NCBI GenBank assembly: GCA_029378245.1
Contig: JARKIF010000415.1
Location: 1 to 20,096, forward strand
Direction of reading: 5' to 3'
DNA from: Roridomyces roridus
Lineage: Eukaryota; Basidiomycota; Agaricomycetes; Agaricales; Mycenaceae
DNA: 20,096 bases
A program made the translations under genes and the position numbers. Shown piece by piece: positions 1 through 9,900 of this stretch; the first letter of the stretch is position 1, and each line of letters starts with the position of its first letter. The notes below the pieces were generated by a model. It was not told the origin of the DNA and did not search any database. It saw nothing but the letters and a program-made list of their open reading frames with translations.

Positions 1-261
1 CAACGCACGGTCCTAATCTGCGCCCTTGTCGCGCTGACCACTCTACGCTCGCCCATAATTTCCCATATTTCCGGCATAATCCCATGTTTCAATCTGTATC
101 ATGCCCATTTACTGCCATATAACCTTCGATTCTTCTTTTGCTTTCAGCCTAACGCTGTTGTTCTCCTGCATTTAGTACTCTGATACTTACTTACCGAGCT
201 CTGCATTTGCTATGATCCATGCATGTATAATAAACCAAATCGCCTTTCTCGAGTCACAACC

Positions 262-1488
262 ATGTCTGAGCGTGTAATCAACTTTGGAGCCGGTCCATCT
301 GCGCTGCCAGAATCCGTCTTGAACGAGGCCGCGGCCGCGCTACTCAACTTTAATGGCACTGGAATCGGCATTGCTGAAATCTCGCATCGGTCCAAGGAGT
401 TTAGTGCCTTCCTCGTCGAGACAGAGGGCTCATTCGGACTCAGCTCGACATCCCGTCGACACACAGTATCTTGTTCACACAAGGCGGAGGATCTGCCCAG
501 TTCTCGGCCGTCGTTCTCAAACCTCCTCGCACGCTACCCGGCTGCTGCATCCAGACAAGGATGACGCGGTCATGGATTATGTCCTCACTGCGTCGTTCAG
601 CAAAAGGCCGTCGAGGAGGCCCCAGAGACTCGGCGGTGCGAGGTGTGAATGTAGCGCAGACGCCCGTGCACAGTCCGAGGACGTGCAAGTCTTCAACAAT
701 GTCCCGTCGCAATATAGCTTCTCCCCGACCCGGCGTGATATACTACTGCGAAAACGAGACAGTGAATGGCGTGCAATTCTCGGACGACGTCCTCGTCCCC
801 CCACTCCTCCCGTTCCACCTGCTCCCTCAGAACGCGCTTCGTCCCACTCGTGGGCCGACTATTCTTCGTCGTTCTGTCGCGGCCCATCCCCCGCCTCACC
901 AGACCATCGGTCAGCTTTGCTGGGTGCACAAAAGAACATTGGGCCAGCTGGGTTACGATCCTCATCGTGCGGAACGACTGTCTGGTCGACGTCGATGCAG
1001 CAGCCACGCTTGTGCAGCCCCATGTGCCCGTGCACCATGTCATACAAAACGTTGGGCGGACAGCGTCAGCATGTACAAACACGCCCCCGGTCCTTGCGAA
1101 TATACATTTCGGGACATCGTTTCTCACGGCGCTCGGCGCAGCTGGGTGGGGTTCAGTATTACCAAGAGACGAACAAGAAAAAGGCGGCCAAGGTCTATGC
1201 GGCTGTCGCAGAGGGAGAGGCGAGGGGCGTTTCCGCGGCAAGGTGAAGGAGGGCCACCGGAGCCTTATGAATATCGTGTTTGACGTTGTCGGCGACGAGG
1301 CAAAGTTTGTCCTCTGGCGCCGAGGCGGCGGGCATCAAAGGCATCAAAGACACCGATCTGTTGGAGGTGAGTGGTTGGATACTTTAGTTCTCGTCTGACC
1401 CTTTCTAGGGATCCGCATCTCGTTGTCAACGCCGTAACGGAAGAGCAGTACGGACGCGCTTGTTGCATACATGAAATCTTTCACTTAA
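262..1488 (+). pseudogene. SER1: Phosphoserine aminotransferase (SER1), full-length but broken by many frame changes
   Basis: The product would convert 3-phosphohydroxypyruvate and glutamate to phosphoserine, step two of serine synthesis, using PLP. Family landmarks appear in order but in different frames: [20 protein letters not shown] at the start, [14 protein letters not shown] near 471-512, YYCENETVNGVQFSDDV near 745-795, the PLP-lysine motif GAQKNIGPAG with its Lys codon at 932-934, YYQETNKKKAAKVYAAVAEG near 1159-1218, and HRSVGG. A GT-AG intron at 1367-1408 joins HRSVG to GIRIS. The last exon ends STDALVAYMKSFT, stop 1486-1488. I chose the ATG at 262 because it begins the family N-terminus; the ATG at 223 only adds 13 unrelated residues. 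At least a dozen frame switches lie between 430 and 1450, and residues on both sides of each are conserved. That fits insertion/deletion errors in the sequence as well as a very young pseudogene. The identity is secure; whether the gene is functional is not. Confidence 0.85.
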
Positions 1489-2279
1489 ACATGATATCGG
1501 AACGTAAAACATATTTCACACCGCGCAAAACGGGTGATCCCTCGTGGAGTAGACAGTCCTCGACCATGTCGATGCAATAGAGCAGTTCCCCGGTCAGGGG
1601 GGCTTTGATGACTTGCTTGTTCTTGTAGAACAGCGTCTGAGAGCAATGAGATGCTGTGAACAGGAAAAAGTGGTCGACTACCTCGCCCCCTTGCACGCCG
1701 TCTTCGTACCCCGTCAGATACAGTAAGAGTGTCCACTGGGACTTGGCCCCTGTTATGGGATCTCGGTAGTCATCGTCGTAGTGTGGTCTGTGGACAGTGA
1801 GACATGTGGAGAGAGTGTCGCATATACGAACCCGAAATGCTGAGATTCGGTGTACTTGTACACTCGAATATTGGAATTGAAAGAATGGGCCGCAAATGGC
1901 AAATGCGGGGCGAATACTTCATAGAGGCGCGCAGCAAATTCGGTGGAGGTTATCGAATGCCGGTCTGCGCAGAGTCAGAACCAGTTCGTCTCTAGAGTAC
2001 AATCCCACAATTGTGTCTCTCTGCTTCCCCGCGCTTCTTGGGCGGGGTAAGCTCGAGCGGGAGGCTGTCGATGAATTTCACAAAGGATTTACATTCACCA
2101 GGAGAGAAGATGTTCTAGTCTATATTCATGAAAGTGCGGAGACCTGTAAGACAAGCACAGACGTCGAGGAGAATAATTTGGTCTTCGAGTAGCGTTTGGC
2201 ACTCGACTTGGGATTTCGGTGCAATGTCCGGGAAAACGACCGAGGGTTTCTGTTTCTTGGGTGGTGATGGCTTGGGCAT
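1481..2279 (-). CDS. 2OG-Fe(II) oxygenase, prolyl-4-hydroxylase-like
   Basis: A predicted Fe(II)/2-oxoglutarate-dependent dioxygenase with a P4Hc-type double-stranded beta-helix; the substrate is unknown. Exons read MPKPSPPKKQKPSVVFPDIA at the start, then NIFSPGECKSFVKFID, LELTPPKKRGEAERHN, YRHSITSTEF, SNIRVYKYTESQHFG, PHYDDDYRDPITGAKSQW and LRGVKYVLRSDIMFK. The HYD in PHYDDD supplies the HxD iron ligands, and the His in CLLHEGS is the likely distal ligand, followed by Lys/Arg for 2-oxoglutarate. About four GT-AG introns of 44-48 nt restore the frame, for example the one joining QHFG to PHYDDD. Between about 1546 and 1600 the conserved RGTALLHRHG lies one frame away from its flanks, so two compensating 1-nt indels (near CC and GG runs) are likely. 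The gene is convergent with SER1 and shares its last 8 bases. The family call is firm; the start at 2279 is reasonable but not proven. Confidence 0.75.
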
Positions 2280-2763
2280 GAGTGATCACTCCATCACTTG
2301 GCATCAAACTTTGAATCACTGGAAGTAACTCGTTCCCCCCGGCCTCCCTCGTCCTGGGGAAACTCCCAAAGTGACCCAGGGGTGCCGGGGACCTCTCCAA
2401 ACCTCCCAGGACACGCAGAATATTTTAAAATAACCGTAAAACCGTTTTACAAGCGGATTTCGATGAAATCATGATCTACGGTGTAACTTGACGACGGGGG
2501 ACGATAAAAACGTCGTAAAAAGGCCAAAACACTGTCCCGCAGAGGGTCGAACTGGTATGATCAAACTGCTATGCTTGGTTTCGGGGTCAGCTTCAACTCT
2601 GATCAATTTCGCCTGTACTTCGTGGTGCAATGTACCTTCCTTGCAAAAACCAGGGAGGTTTCTGGGGGCTCCGAGGCCGCTGAATCGATCTATGCACAGA
2701 AAAACACGCGAAAAATGCATCACCAGGCTAGGGTATGACTATTTCGTATCAGCATCTATCAAA
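2280..2763. other. Intergenic stretch without a recognised gene, AT-rich palindromes
   Basis: I find no protein with family resemblance on either strand. The stretch holds the upstream region of the oxygenase (from 2280) and the 5' flank of tRNA-Asn. A perfect 12-nt palindrome, TATTTTAAAATA, lies at 2421-2432. It is followed at 2436-2450 by GTAAAAC-C-GTTTTAC, perfect 7-nt arms around one base. The open frames here show no motif I can name. Confidence 0.5.
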
Positions 2764-2863
2764 TGCTCATTGGCCCAGTTGGTTAAGGCGCACGACTGTT
2801 ACATAAGCAGGTCATTCCTGATTAGTCATCGTGAGATCACTGGTTCGAGCCCAGTATGAGCAG
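2764..2863 (+). tRNA. tRNA-Asn(GTT) with a 26-nt intron
   Basis: The cloverleaf folds by eye. The acceptor TGCTCAT pairs over 7 bp with ATGAGCA, and U8 G9 follow. The D arm is GGCCCAGTTGGTTAAGGC. The anticodon stem CACGA pairs with TCGTG, and the T arm ACTGG-TTCGAGC-CCAGT is perfect. The loop reads C-T-GTT-A, giving anticodon GTT (Asn), with a 26-nt intron in the canonical place after position 37. The discriminator is G at 2863. A run of five T at 2866-2870 provides a Pol III stop. T at position 1 with A at 72 is less usual than G1-C72. Confidence 0.85.
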
Positions 2864-2865
2864 AG

Positions 2866-2870
2866 TTTTT
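2866..2870 (+). terminator. Pol III terminator of tRNA-Asn
   Basis: Five consecutive T residues start three bases after the tRNA discriminator base. This is the usual RNA polymerase III termination signal. Confidence 0.7.
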
Positions 2871-3072
2871 GACCCTTTTACGGGTCCTATTTTACGTCGG
2901 TTTTTCACCCAGAAACATCCCCGAAAGCTCAGGAATTTTTTCCAGAATTTTTGCGCAATTGGTTGTTGCCAAGACAATATTTTTGGTTCCGGAAGGCTTT
3001 GAACCTTGGGTTTCCCTTGAAAACACGTATTGAGTAGCGTATAAAACGAGACAAACAATCAATTGATCTGAT

Positions 3073-3150
3073 CCCAGCTTAACGTTAACTACGATGCCGG
3101 CCTTTTTGAAGCTAACAGTCGTGCGCCTTAACCAACTGGGCCATGGGGCA
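3073..3150 (-). pseudogene. tRNA-Asn-like relic, 3' half degenerate
   Basis: On the minus strand from 3150 the sequence reads TGCCCCA as an acceptor 5' strand, then TG, the D arm GGCCCAGTTGGTTAAGGC and CACGACTGTTA. It matches the first half of the upstream tRNA-Asn base for base over about 30 nt, with an apparent GTT anticodon. After an intron-like stretch only TCGTA is left of the anticodon stem. There is no TTCGANN T-loop and no TGGGGCA acceptor partner in the following 100 nt. I read it as a truncated tRNA or a tRNA-derived fragment, convergent with the intact copy. Its 3' limit is arbitrary. Confidence 0.55.
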
Positions 3151-3630
3151 GATGATAACTCTGGAAAGAAACCAGCTTTGATACGGTGTAAGGAGACGCG
3201 CAAGGAGAATTGGGGAGTATCTGAGGATCCAACTGCTTCCCAGAGTGTGTTCCTGGCAAGGGAGGGTAAGGGAACTTGATTTAAAACGCAATAGTCTTAT
3301 CGAGACGGACCTTCACCGAACAACCACTCGCCCAGACTTCTGCGGCTTCAAAGAGTTGTCTGACAGCATTTTAGAGGACCCTTGCAGTCATCTCACATGT
3401 ACTCGATGAACAACCTCTCCGGGCGAGAGATGTCTGGTCCACGCAGGATAAGGAGAGAAACGGTGTTCAGGAAAGTAGAGCAAACAAACCGTTACAACGC
3501 GTCTACAGACGCGCCACCCATTACCACCTTGCTCCATCTGACCAGAGACTTGAGCAATGGCGGTCTCAATTGCTGCGGCGGACATGAGACGATGCTTAAA
3601 AGTCGACAGTCTGACTTGGACAACAAACTA
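3151..3630. other. Intergenic stretch, no gene recognised
   Basis: This is the space between the tRNA relic and the stop codon of the aldo/keto reductase. Frames of 60-110 codons exist on both strands, but none shows a family motif or a convincing splice pattern. The part next to 3630 is presumably the 3' untranslated region of the reductase. Confidence 0.5.
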
Positions 3631-4984
3631 TCATTTGAAATACTTTGTAGAAACGGGCTTCACGGTCTCCCAAGCCCTGTCCAGTACTTGGAGGATCTCA
3701 ACCGCTAGGGGATGTTACACAAGGTGTCAAAGCGAGTGGAAGTGTACTCACGGAGAGGACTCTTCTCGAGATCAATAAGATTCTATACTCAAAATTAATG
3801 TGGCTCGGTGAGGGAAAGGAAAATATGACCTGCTCGATGTGCTCTAAGCTGGAGGCACCTATGATTACCGCATCACCACATTCGCGCTTCATGAAGCTGT
3901 GGTGCGAAATCCAACGCAAAGCAACTTCAGCCATAGTCAAGTTGTGTTTCTCGACCACGGGGCGGATGGTAGCCAGTGCACTGAAATACTGCTCATTCCA
4001 GTATCTTTGGTACGTCAGGAACCGATCTTTATGTTTAGAGAAAAGCATTGACCTGTTTCGATAGTTCTTGCCCTGGTTGCGCTCGGGGTCGAATCTCGAG
4101 CCTGCCTCGGGCTTGTCGTCAAGGAAGGCGTACCTGCCGGTTAAGAAACCTCCGGCAAGGGGATTGAATTCGTAGAAACTGATTCCAAACTTGCGAAGGC
4201 ACGGGAAAAGCTCCGGCTCGACCGCACGATGTATGGCATTACAGATGCCTTGGTAGGCCGTCGGCTTCACGTAGCCATTCGCCTCGCATATCTTGACCAT
4301 CTCCGCTACTTCCCACCTTGAAAGATGTCAGAAATCATTGACAAGAGACCAGTCACAAGCTTACGAGGCATAGTTGCTAATCCCGAACCGCTTGAAATAG
4401 CCCTCTTTGTGGAGGGAATCGACGCCTTTTAAAGTCTCTTCGTAACTAACGGAGCGGTCTGGAGCATGGAGATACCACATATCGATGGACCTGCACAGAT
4501 ACATGCATATTTTGCACCGGCAAAAGTAAAGTGGGACCTACGGCACTTGCAAAGCTTTGAGCGATGCCATGAGATGCTTCCTCAAGTCTTCCGGCGAATG
4601 GGTTACGCCAGAATGAGGCTGCGCACATATTCATATAGCGAGACGAGCCCTGTATACCACGCTTACTTCGAGCTTGGTCTCGATAATCAAGCCTTTGTCC
4701 AAGCCTTGGGCTTTCCAGTTGTTGAACAGTTGGCCGAGGTACTCTTCGCTTGTCCCTCCACAGTAGGTGCGAGCCGAGTCGATTTCAGTGTGGCCATGGT
4801 TCAGAAAGGTATTCAAAATGGCTTCGACGTCCTTCAAGTCGTGAACTCGCGCGCCCTCTTTGCCTGGAGCGCCAAAGGTTGATGCGCCCTGGAAGATAAG
4901 CACGCAACATGCAGACTGACGTATATTTACCATAACAACGTTAAGGGCACTCTTCTGGGCCGGGAATGCTGTGGTGAAGGCCAT
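3631..4984 (-). CDS. Aldo/keto reductase, AKR7 (aflatoxin aldehyde reductase) type
   Basis: An NADPH-dependent cytosolic reductase of aldehydes and ketones. The protein is about 340 residues in seven or eight exons. It starts MAFTTAFPAQKSALNVVM, continues GASTFGAPGKEGARVHDLKD after the first intron, and ends AWETVKPVSTKYFK with stop TGA at 3631-3633. The catalytic tetrad is complete: Asp in GHTEIDSARTY, Tyr in ARTYCGG, Lys in LIIETKLE and His in MWYLHAPDRSV. AKR7-type blocks follow: FKRFGISNYASWEVAEMVKI, YQGICNAIHRAVEPELFPCL, FNPLAGGFLTGRY, RYWNEQYFSALATIRPVVEK and IIGASSLEHIEQ. All introns are short GT-AG with the frame restored, and I see no frameshift. It is transcribed away from tRNA-Ser, with about 270 bp between. 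The physiological substrate cannot be told from sequence. Confidence 0.92.
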
Positions 4985-5257
4985 GGAGTGCTAAACCCAC
5001 GCGCTCATTGGATGTGATGATGCGGACGTTTATTCATATTCAAACTACCGCGACGACTGCCTCGTGAGTGCCCACGACCATGGGCGCGAATTTAAAGATA
5101 TTTTGCTGTTCAGACGAGCGCGATAGCACGGCACGAAGGTAGCAGTCGGCGGGGAGCGGGACGAAAAGTTTGCCGGAGAACTGGCACTACGTAGGTCTCG
5201 GTGATGAACGATGTGAAATATAGGGGACTCAAAAGGGAGGCCCCTGAACACATTCAA

Positions 5258-5351
5258 GACACTTTGGCCGAGTGGTTAAGGCGATGCCCTGCTATCAATA
5301 GGATATAGGCATTGGGGTCTCCCCGCGTGTGTTCGAATCGCACAGGTGTCG
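5258..5351 (+). tRNA. tRNA-Ser(GCT) with a 12-nt intron
   Basis: A type II tRNA with a long variable arm. The acceptor GACACTT pairs with AGGTGTC, including one T-G pair. The D arm is GGCCGAGTGGTTAAGGC. The anticodon stem ATGCC pairs with GGCAT. The loop C-T-GCT-A gives anticodon GCT, which decodes AGC and AGT (Ser), with a 12-nt intron after position 37. The variable arm TGGGGTCTCCCC forms a hairpin. The T arm is GTGTG-TTCGAAT-CGCAC. The discriminator is G at 5351, typical of serine tRNAs. Confidence 0.93.
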
Positions 5352-5359
5352 GATATTTA

Positions 5360-5363
5360 TTTT
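5360..5363 (+). terminator. Pol III terminator of tRNA-Ser
   Basis: Four T residues nine bases after the tRNA end, preceded by TTTA. This suits RNA polymerase III termination. Confidence 0.55.
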
Positions 5364-5536
5364 GTTTCGGCCAGGAAGACTACCTTCTTTTTGACCACAA
5401 GACAGGAACGCCAATGCAGAGCCACAGAAGGACAGCCCTCAAGCCCCGGCAACCACCAGAAGAGAAACCAAAGAGTTGTAAGAGAAAGGTGTCATGATCA
5501 AGACGCGTTTGCCATTGCCATCAGCCACGTCCAATC

Positions 5537-6987
5537 ATGTTGCCTCAACTTCAACGAACTGCTCGACTGCTCCTCTTCGATGCAAAGTATTTCTGGTGGC
5601 TCGCGTCCTTGGTCATACTGGGCGACTTTGTTCTCTCCCAGCTTATCATTCGCTTCGTGCCGTGTTCGTCGACTTGTAAATCTTGGAAACTGAAAGCCAA
5701 CCTCGCGTGCAGACACAGAAATCGACTGGGAAACGTACATGATTCAAACGGATGTATATCTTCAAGGCGAACTGGATTATTCCATGATAACTGGTCCCAC
5801 TGGGCCATTAGTGTATGTCCCATACACCACTCGCTACTCCGCTAATTCACGCGATTTAGGTATCCTGCCGGGCATTTACATATTCATCGCATCCTGCATG
5901 CAATCACCGGGTCTGGGACCAACGTTCGGATGGCCCAACAAATATATGCCGTCCTTTATGTCGCGTCTCTCGCCCTCACTTGCACAATATATCGTTTGGC
6001 TGGTGGAATCCCGAATTGGGTCCTTTTATTGCTCCCTTTGAGCAAGCGACTACATTCGATATTTGTCCTCCGTTTATTCAACGACTGCTGGGCCGTCGTA
6101 TTCCTCCAAATCTCGGTCATCGCATACCAAACTGGTTACGATGATATCGCTACATTGCTATTCAGGTACATCCCTAATTGTTTAAACGACGCATCATTCA
6201 CTGCATCTCAGTCTCGCGCTATCCGTCAAAATGTCTGTATTGCTCTTCCTACCTGCTCTCCTCATACTTCTCTTCAAACGCCTCGGCCTCCTCGATACCC
6301 TCCGCCACGTGTTAACACTCGGCGCCTCGCACGCCCTTCTCGCACTCCCATTCCTGGAAGAAGACTATTGGGCGTACTTGCGATCAGCATTTGACCTCTC
6401 CAGAGTATTTTATTCAAATGGACGGTCAACTGGAGAATGTTGGGTGAAGAGGTGTTCCTCAGCCAAGAGTGGGCCAACGGTCTTCTGCTAGGCCACGCCT
6501 CCATCTTGATCGCCTTTGGTCTTTTTGTTTGGTGCAAAAAAGACGGGGGCGTATGGACAGTGTTGAGGCGTGGGCTGACGAACCCTCAAGTCCCCGCAAG
6601 TCCTGGGACTGTAACCGCAGATTGTTCGTTATTTCATCGTCTCTTTTTTCCCGCATTCAAAATTGCGCCAGACATCGCGACATTGTTTTTCACTTCCAAT
6701 CTCATCGGCATTATATTTGCACGCTCCCTTCACTATCAATTTTATTCTTGGTACGCCCAGCAGCTACCCTTCTTGGCCTGGAGGACGAGACTACCTGTCT
6801 ATGCCAAGTGAGTGACACGGCGATGCTCAGCTCCCACTCAACGATCCCCAGAATATCTCTGCTACTTGCAATCGAATACTCGTGGAATATATTCCCGTCT
6901 ACGCCGTTCTCGTCTACGCTTCTCCTAGTAGCCAACGTCGTTCTACTCGGTGGTCTGTGGACCGGATACCCAAATGGCCTCCAATAA
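5537..6987 (+). CDS. ALG3: ALG3, dolichyl-P-Man:Man5GlcNAc2-PP-dolichol alpha-1,3-mannosyltransferase (one apparent frameshift)
   Basis: ALG3 (family GT58) adds the first mannose on the lumenal side of the ER to Man5GlcNAc2-PP-dolichol during N-glycan assembly. It is a multi-pass membrane protein. The start MLPQLQRTARLLLFDAKYFW leads into the hydrophobic LVILGDFVLSQLIIRFVP. After a 49-nt intron comes the family signature YTEIDWETYMIQTDVYLQGE, then DYSMITGPTGPLVYPAGH, RLFNDCWAVVFLQISVIAYQ, SLALSVKMSVLLFLPALLI, SQEWANGLLLGHASI, ARSLHYQFYSWYAQQLPFLA and IEYSWNIFPSTPFSS. Splice joins such as RFVP-YTEID and LLF-SLALSV restore the frame. At the T run 6408-6411 one base seems missing: upstream reads FDLSRVF in one frame, downstream LFKWTVNWRMLGEEVF in the next. 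About 430 residues. Its stop lies 11 nt from the convergent TRS130 stop. Confidence 0.9.
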
Positions 6988-6998
6988 TTTAATTTAAT

Positions 6999-9900
6999 TT
7001 ATCCTGAACCCATCCCTAGTACAAATGTACTTCTACCCCCGCGAGGAAGTACCAACACCGTCTCAGCACCATGAGCCTGGTATGTCTCGGTGCTGGGAAC
7101 AGCCATCGATCCCATCGTTACTTCTCCTGCAAGAGGCAACGCCGTGACGGTGATTTTGGGAAGAGTCAGCTCCCCATGATGCAGAGCAATCAGTGTGATC
7201 GGCACGCTGAATGTAGCGTCGTCTTTGGCCGCAAAGTCTCCTCGTTTCATCCCACTGACCAGCCAATCGCGCACCATCTCCTCGACGTCGAATCGCATCG
7301 TGTAAGATCGTTGTTGGTCGTCAAAACTGGATCCCCAGTGGAAAGACGTGTGAATGGTGAGGTTGGCGGAAATGGGCTGCCCAGCGTATAGCGACGTCGA
7401 CGTGTGGTTTATCAAACGAATAGATGCTGCGGCGACAATCTGGAAAGACCATCTCAGGGCGCGGTACACATCCAAGAAAGGAGTGGACCAACATTCATGT
7501 AAGGCACATCCACAGGTATCCTTATCTCTCGCCACTTGCCCTCCGAAGGATGAGGATGCTTGTGTTTGTGGAGAATCTCGATTACTTGGCGGAGAGATTC
7601 ATCCATGTCACCCAACACATCCGGAACGTCAAGCTCGCCAGACATGCCGTACATTTCCACCCAGCTGCTGTCTTGCTCTAGTGCCTCGACAATTCTATTC
7701 ACGAGCAAAAGCCTGTTGGCCAGTTGCGATTTTGAATCTGAGAGCACATTTTCCACGGCGCTCTCTATTAAAGCTTCCACCTCTGAAAATTGTGAGTAAT
7801 TCGCCGTCTTTCGTCAGATTGCGCTACCTTCGCGCAGCATTCTGTAGCTGATACTGAACGTCACCGAATCTTGCACTGTTGACCGATGAGAGAGCGCCAG
7901 AATAAAGGATGTCACAACTTACCTGGTCCGTTGGCAGACTCGAGGTAGAAGAGGAAATTGGCCGGTTGAGCGGGTGTTACAGTCTGGTGTAATCAGTAAA
8001 GATTCTGAGCTGCTCGATTGACGTACCACAACACTCTGCGCTTGAGGCGAACACGCCACTATCTTGACGCCCTCCAGGCCGCCTTTGGGCATCTCAATGC
8101 GAGCAGCAGATATGCGAACGTGTTGATGACTTGTCGTAGAGACGGTAAACTTGGAAAATAATCTACAGTAATCAGTCAAACGTCGATTCTGAATCATGTT
8201 GGAAACCAAACCTGTTTCCGCGGAAGAAATCTTCGACATTCACCGCCACTGGCTGCGTGGTCGCGACAACTCGCGCCAGGTGAAGAGTCCTTGGGATATC
8301 GGGCTCTGCGACGGTAACATACTCCACCTCGACATCTGTTTTCTGCAACCAAGTTGAACAAGAGACCAAAGCGACGATGAGATGCAGACCATTGCATGAA
8401 AGGCGGAGGCATCCGAATAGGGGATTAGAAATTCGAGATGACTAGCTTCCGGAAGATCCAAGAGGGATATACACGTATCATCAGCTTGGAGCGGATCACG
8501 GTCGCTTTCCACTGCAACAAGAGTTAGTGGTTAACTCATGGTGCAGGTGGTCTCTACATTTGCTCAAGCATGTTGTTTGCTTGTATCGGAACGTGACAGA
8601 GGGCACGTGGATCTTGAGGGAGGCTTTGGCAACATGGTTTCGACCAGTCGAGACAGCGATAAGAAGGCTGGGTGGCTTCCCTAGCTCAACTGGGAAGGGA
8701 TCAGTGAGATGAACACGAAGTCGCCAAAATATTCACCGAGATTTGGTTGCTGTAGGCGGACGTCTAGAGCCAACAAATCACGCGGTATTCGAACCAGCGT
8801 AAAGGCGTTCTTGTGACCGGATTGTTTACCCCCAGGCAGTGTTTTCTTATGTGACCATTGGAAGACCAAGTGTGACACTCGGGCCTCGGTACTCTCGAGA
8901 AGAAATGTACCAGCAGAAGATGTCTTGGGACTGCGTTACAAAAGGCGTTCATACTTGGTATCATACGCACTGGGCAGAATAAAGTCGTTTCCGTCTTTCC
9001 AGGAGGCATCGGTTCGCTGGGAGCGGCGAATCTTAGGCGCTCCCCATCTCTTCCTGATAACGTGGCAACTATTTCATCGACGGGAATAGCCTGAATCATG
9101 GTGAGTGCAAGAAAATTGCGCCCTGGTTCAAGCCCTTACACATGGAAGATGGTTATGAACAACAACATCCAGAAGGGACCCATCCCTGTCACCGACAGGC
9201 CTTGCGGTTGACGAGACATGTATTGACATTGCAGGGTGCTCTGGATGCGACAAGTCTGGGGGGGGGAAAGGTTGGCTGTTTCATAGAGCGCAAGCGAATA
9301 TTCTAACCGGAATCAAGGGCCGCAGCAGAAACCTTCATCGCCTGGATGAGACGCGAGATGTATTCTGTGCTATCTTCTTCGTGCATCAACAATTCCAGAC
9401 CCGCCGTGTCCACGTATGTCTTGAGAAACGACAGGAGGATGTGGATCCACTCGCGATCTTTAGATTTGTCCAATTTAGCGTGCGTGTCCAGTGCCAGAGA
9501 CAGCATGAGCGACTCCAAGGACGTCCACATATGCGGAGCATAATGAGCCGGCAACGATGTATACGTAGTCAAGGCCTCGGCAAGGCGTCCGCGGTGTCTA
9601 TGCGATTCGATTATTATGGTGTGAAATATGACCAAGGAAGATACTTACACGTCAAGAGCTGCTAGGCTTCCGTGCAACCTGAGGGCAAACTTGCGACGAC
9701 CTGCCTTGGCATACATGTCAATCGCACGATTCGTTATCTCCACATAGGTGTCGTAGAATGTATCCCTGTTATTGATGGAATCCAAAATGTCTTTGCTCGA
9801 TATTTTCTGGTCTGAGCCAGAGGATTCGGCCGACGCGAGAGCATTGGAGAATGGGGGACGATCAGGAAGGTGACCGACTTTGATGCCGATGTTGTCCAGC

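Noticed and set aside
353..1283. Long overlapping plus-strand frames (up to about 297 codons) over SER1, as possible separate proteins
   Set aside because: Each holds alternating pieces of one phosphoserine aminotransferase. Their length comes from a frame-shifted, GC-rich gene, not from independent genes.
2488..2859. A 123-codon plus-strand frame
   Set aside because: It runs through the tRNA-Asn gene and its flank and shows no motif.
3000..3030. T-arm-like hairpin (AAGG-TTCAAAG-CCTT on the minus strand) as the missing 3' half of the second tRNA
   Set aside because: It lies about 110 bases beyond the anticodon region and has no matching acceptor strand.
2837..3203. Two minus-strand frames of 73 and 103 codons between the tRNA-Asn copies
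   Set aside because: They read the complement of the tRNA and the relic. There is no family resemblance and no splice logic.
3388..3585. A minus-strand 65-codon frame as an extra exon of the aldo/keto reductase
   Set aside because: The reductase already has a complete C-terminus and stop at 3631-3633, upstream of this frame in its transcription direction.
6400..6425. Programmed ribosomal frameshifting in ALG3
   Set aside because: No known case in this family and no downstream structure that I can see. A lost T in a run is simpler.
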